Origin: Doris montereyensis
Taxonomy: Eukaryota; Mollusca; Gastropoda; Nudibranchia; Dorididae
Reading direction: 5' to 3'
Length of the DNA stretch: 64,000 nt
Assembly (NCBI GenBank): GCA_037039925.1
Contig: JAXRKP010000795.1
Location: forward strand, 65,001 to 129,000
Positions 63,824 to 64,000 of the stretch are shown piece by piece. Numbering within the stretch: the stretch's first letter is position 1; each line of letters begins with the position of its first letter. The notes under the pieces are model-generated. The model saw only the letters and a list, made by a program, of their open reading frames with translations. It had not been told where the DNA came from and did not search any database. A program made the position numbers and the translations under genes.

Positions 63824-64000
63824 TATATGTTTGGGGGTTTTTTTTCTTCCTTTTTTTTTTTTTACTTATTTATTTTTTTTGTTTTTGTTTGTTCATTTGT
63901 TTGTCATCATTTCCATTATTGTCACATGATCCATGAATAGCATTTTTTGATATTGAGTTTGGAAAAAAATATGATCAAATCAATAAGATTGATTGTTATG
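63824..64000 (+). other. Start of NUP50-like 3' UTR
   Basis: T-rich sequence after the stop codon. No AATAAA or ATTAAA signal is visible before the window ends, so polyadenylation probably lies outside. Confidence 0.5.

Overview
The window is a repeat-rich, AT-rich metazoan nuclear sequence. It holds two recognisable intron-containing genes, arranged divergently and about 18 kb apart. Gene content, tRNA-derived SINEs, the LINE families and the very long GA/CT, CTA and CATA microsatellites fit a lophotrochozoan, most likely a mollusc and plausibly a gastropod. That placement is inference from general knowledge of such genomes, not a database result. I see no prokaryotic gene, CRISPR array or true tRNA/rRNA gene, and no convincing new biological system. 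What is unusual here is the layered mobile-element structure.

Minus-strand gene (13337-30802): a PHF21A/BHC80-like PHD-finger protein with 14 coding exons. Exons carry an N-terminal coiled coil, a Gln/Asn-rich middle with an IKVPQ motif, the [13 protein letters not shown] block, a C4HC3 PHD finger and a C-terminal coiled coil. All junctions are in phase except one, where exon 6 appears to lack one base in a homopolymer. Plus-strand gene (48828-63823): a NUP50 (nucleoporin 50 / Npap60)-like gene with 7 coding exons. It has the importin-alpha-binding N-terminus, the central NUP50 helical segment, FSFG repeats and a C-terminal Ran-binding domain. Five single-base indels interrupt its frame, four of them in homopolymers, while every splice site is intact. 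I read this as assembly error rather than pseudogenisation. The two products work in different processes (LSD1-CoREST-type chromatin repression and nuclear import), and nothing shows that they act together.

1-13.3 kb: 25-bp minisatellite, SINEs, LINE remnants, compound microsatellites and a 160-bp palindromic MITE; no gene. 13.3-31 kb: PHF21A-like gene. Its intron 9 contains a 3.3-kb full-length LINE with a 9-bp target duplication. 31-48 kb: intergenic, built almost entirely of repeats. It includes a Harbinger element inserted in a SINE, LINEs nested on opposite strands, inverted tRNA-derived repeats flanked by CTA arrays, and a 606-bp MITE with a 10-bp target duplication. 48-64 kb: NUP50-like gene, with a mariner-type MITE, SINEs and microsatellites in its introns.

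The numerous long open frames coding Ser-Leu, Arg-Glu, Tyr-Ile, Thr-Tyr-Ile-His or homopolymer peptides are readings of microsatellites, and I have not annotated them as genes.
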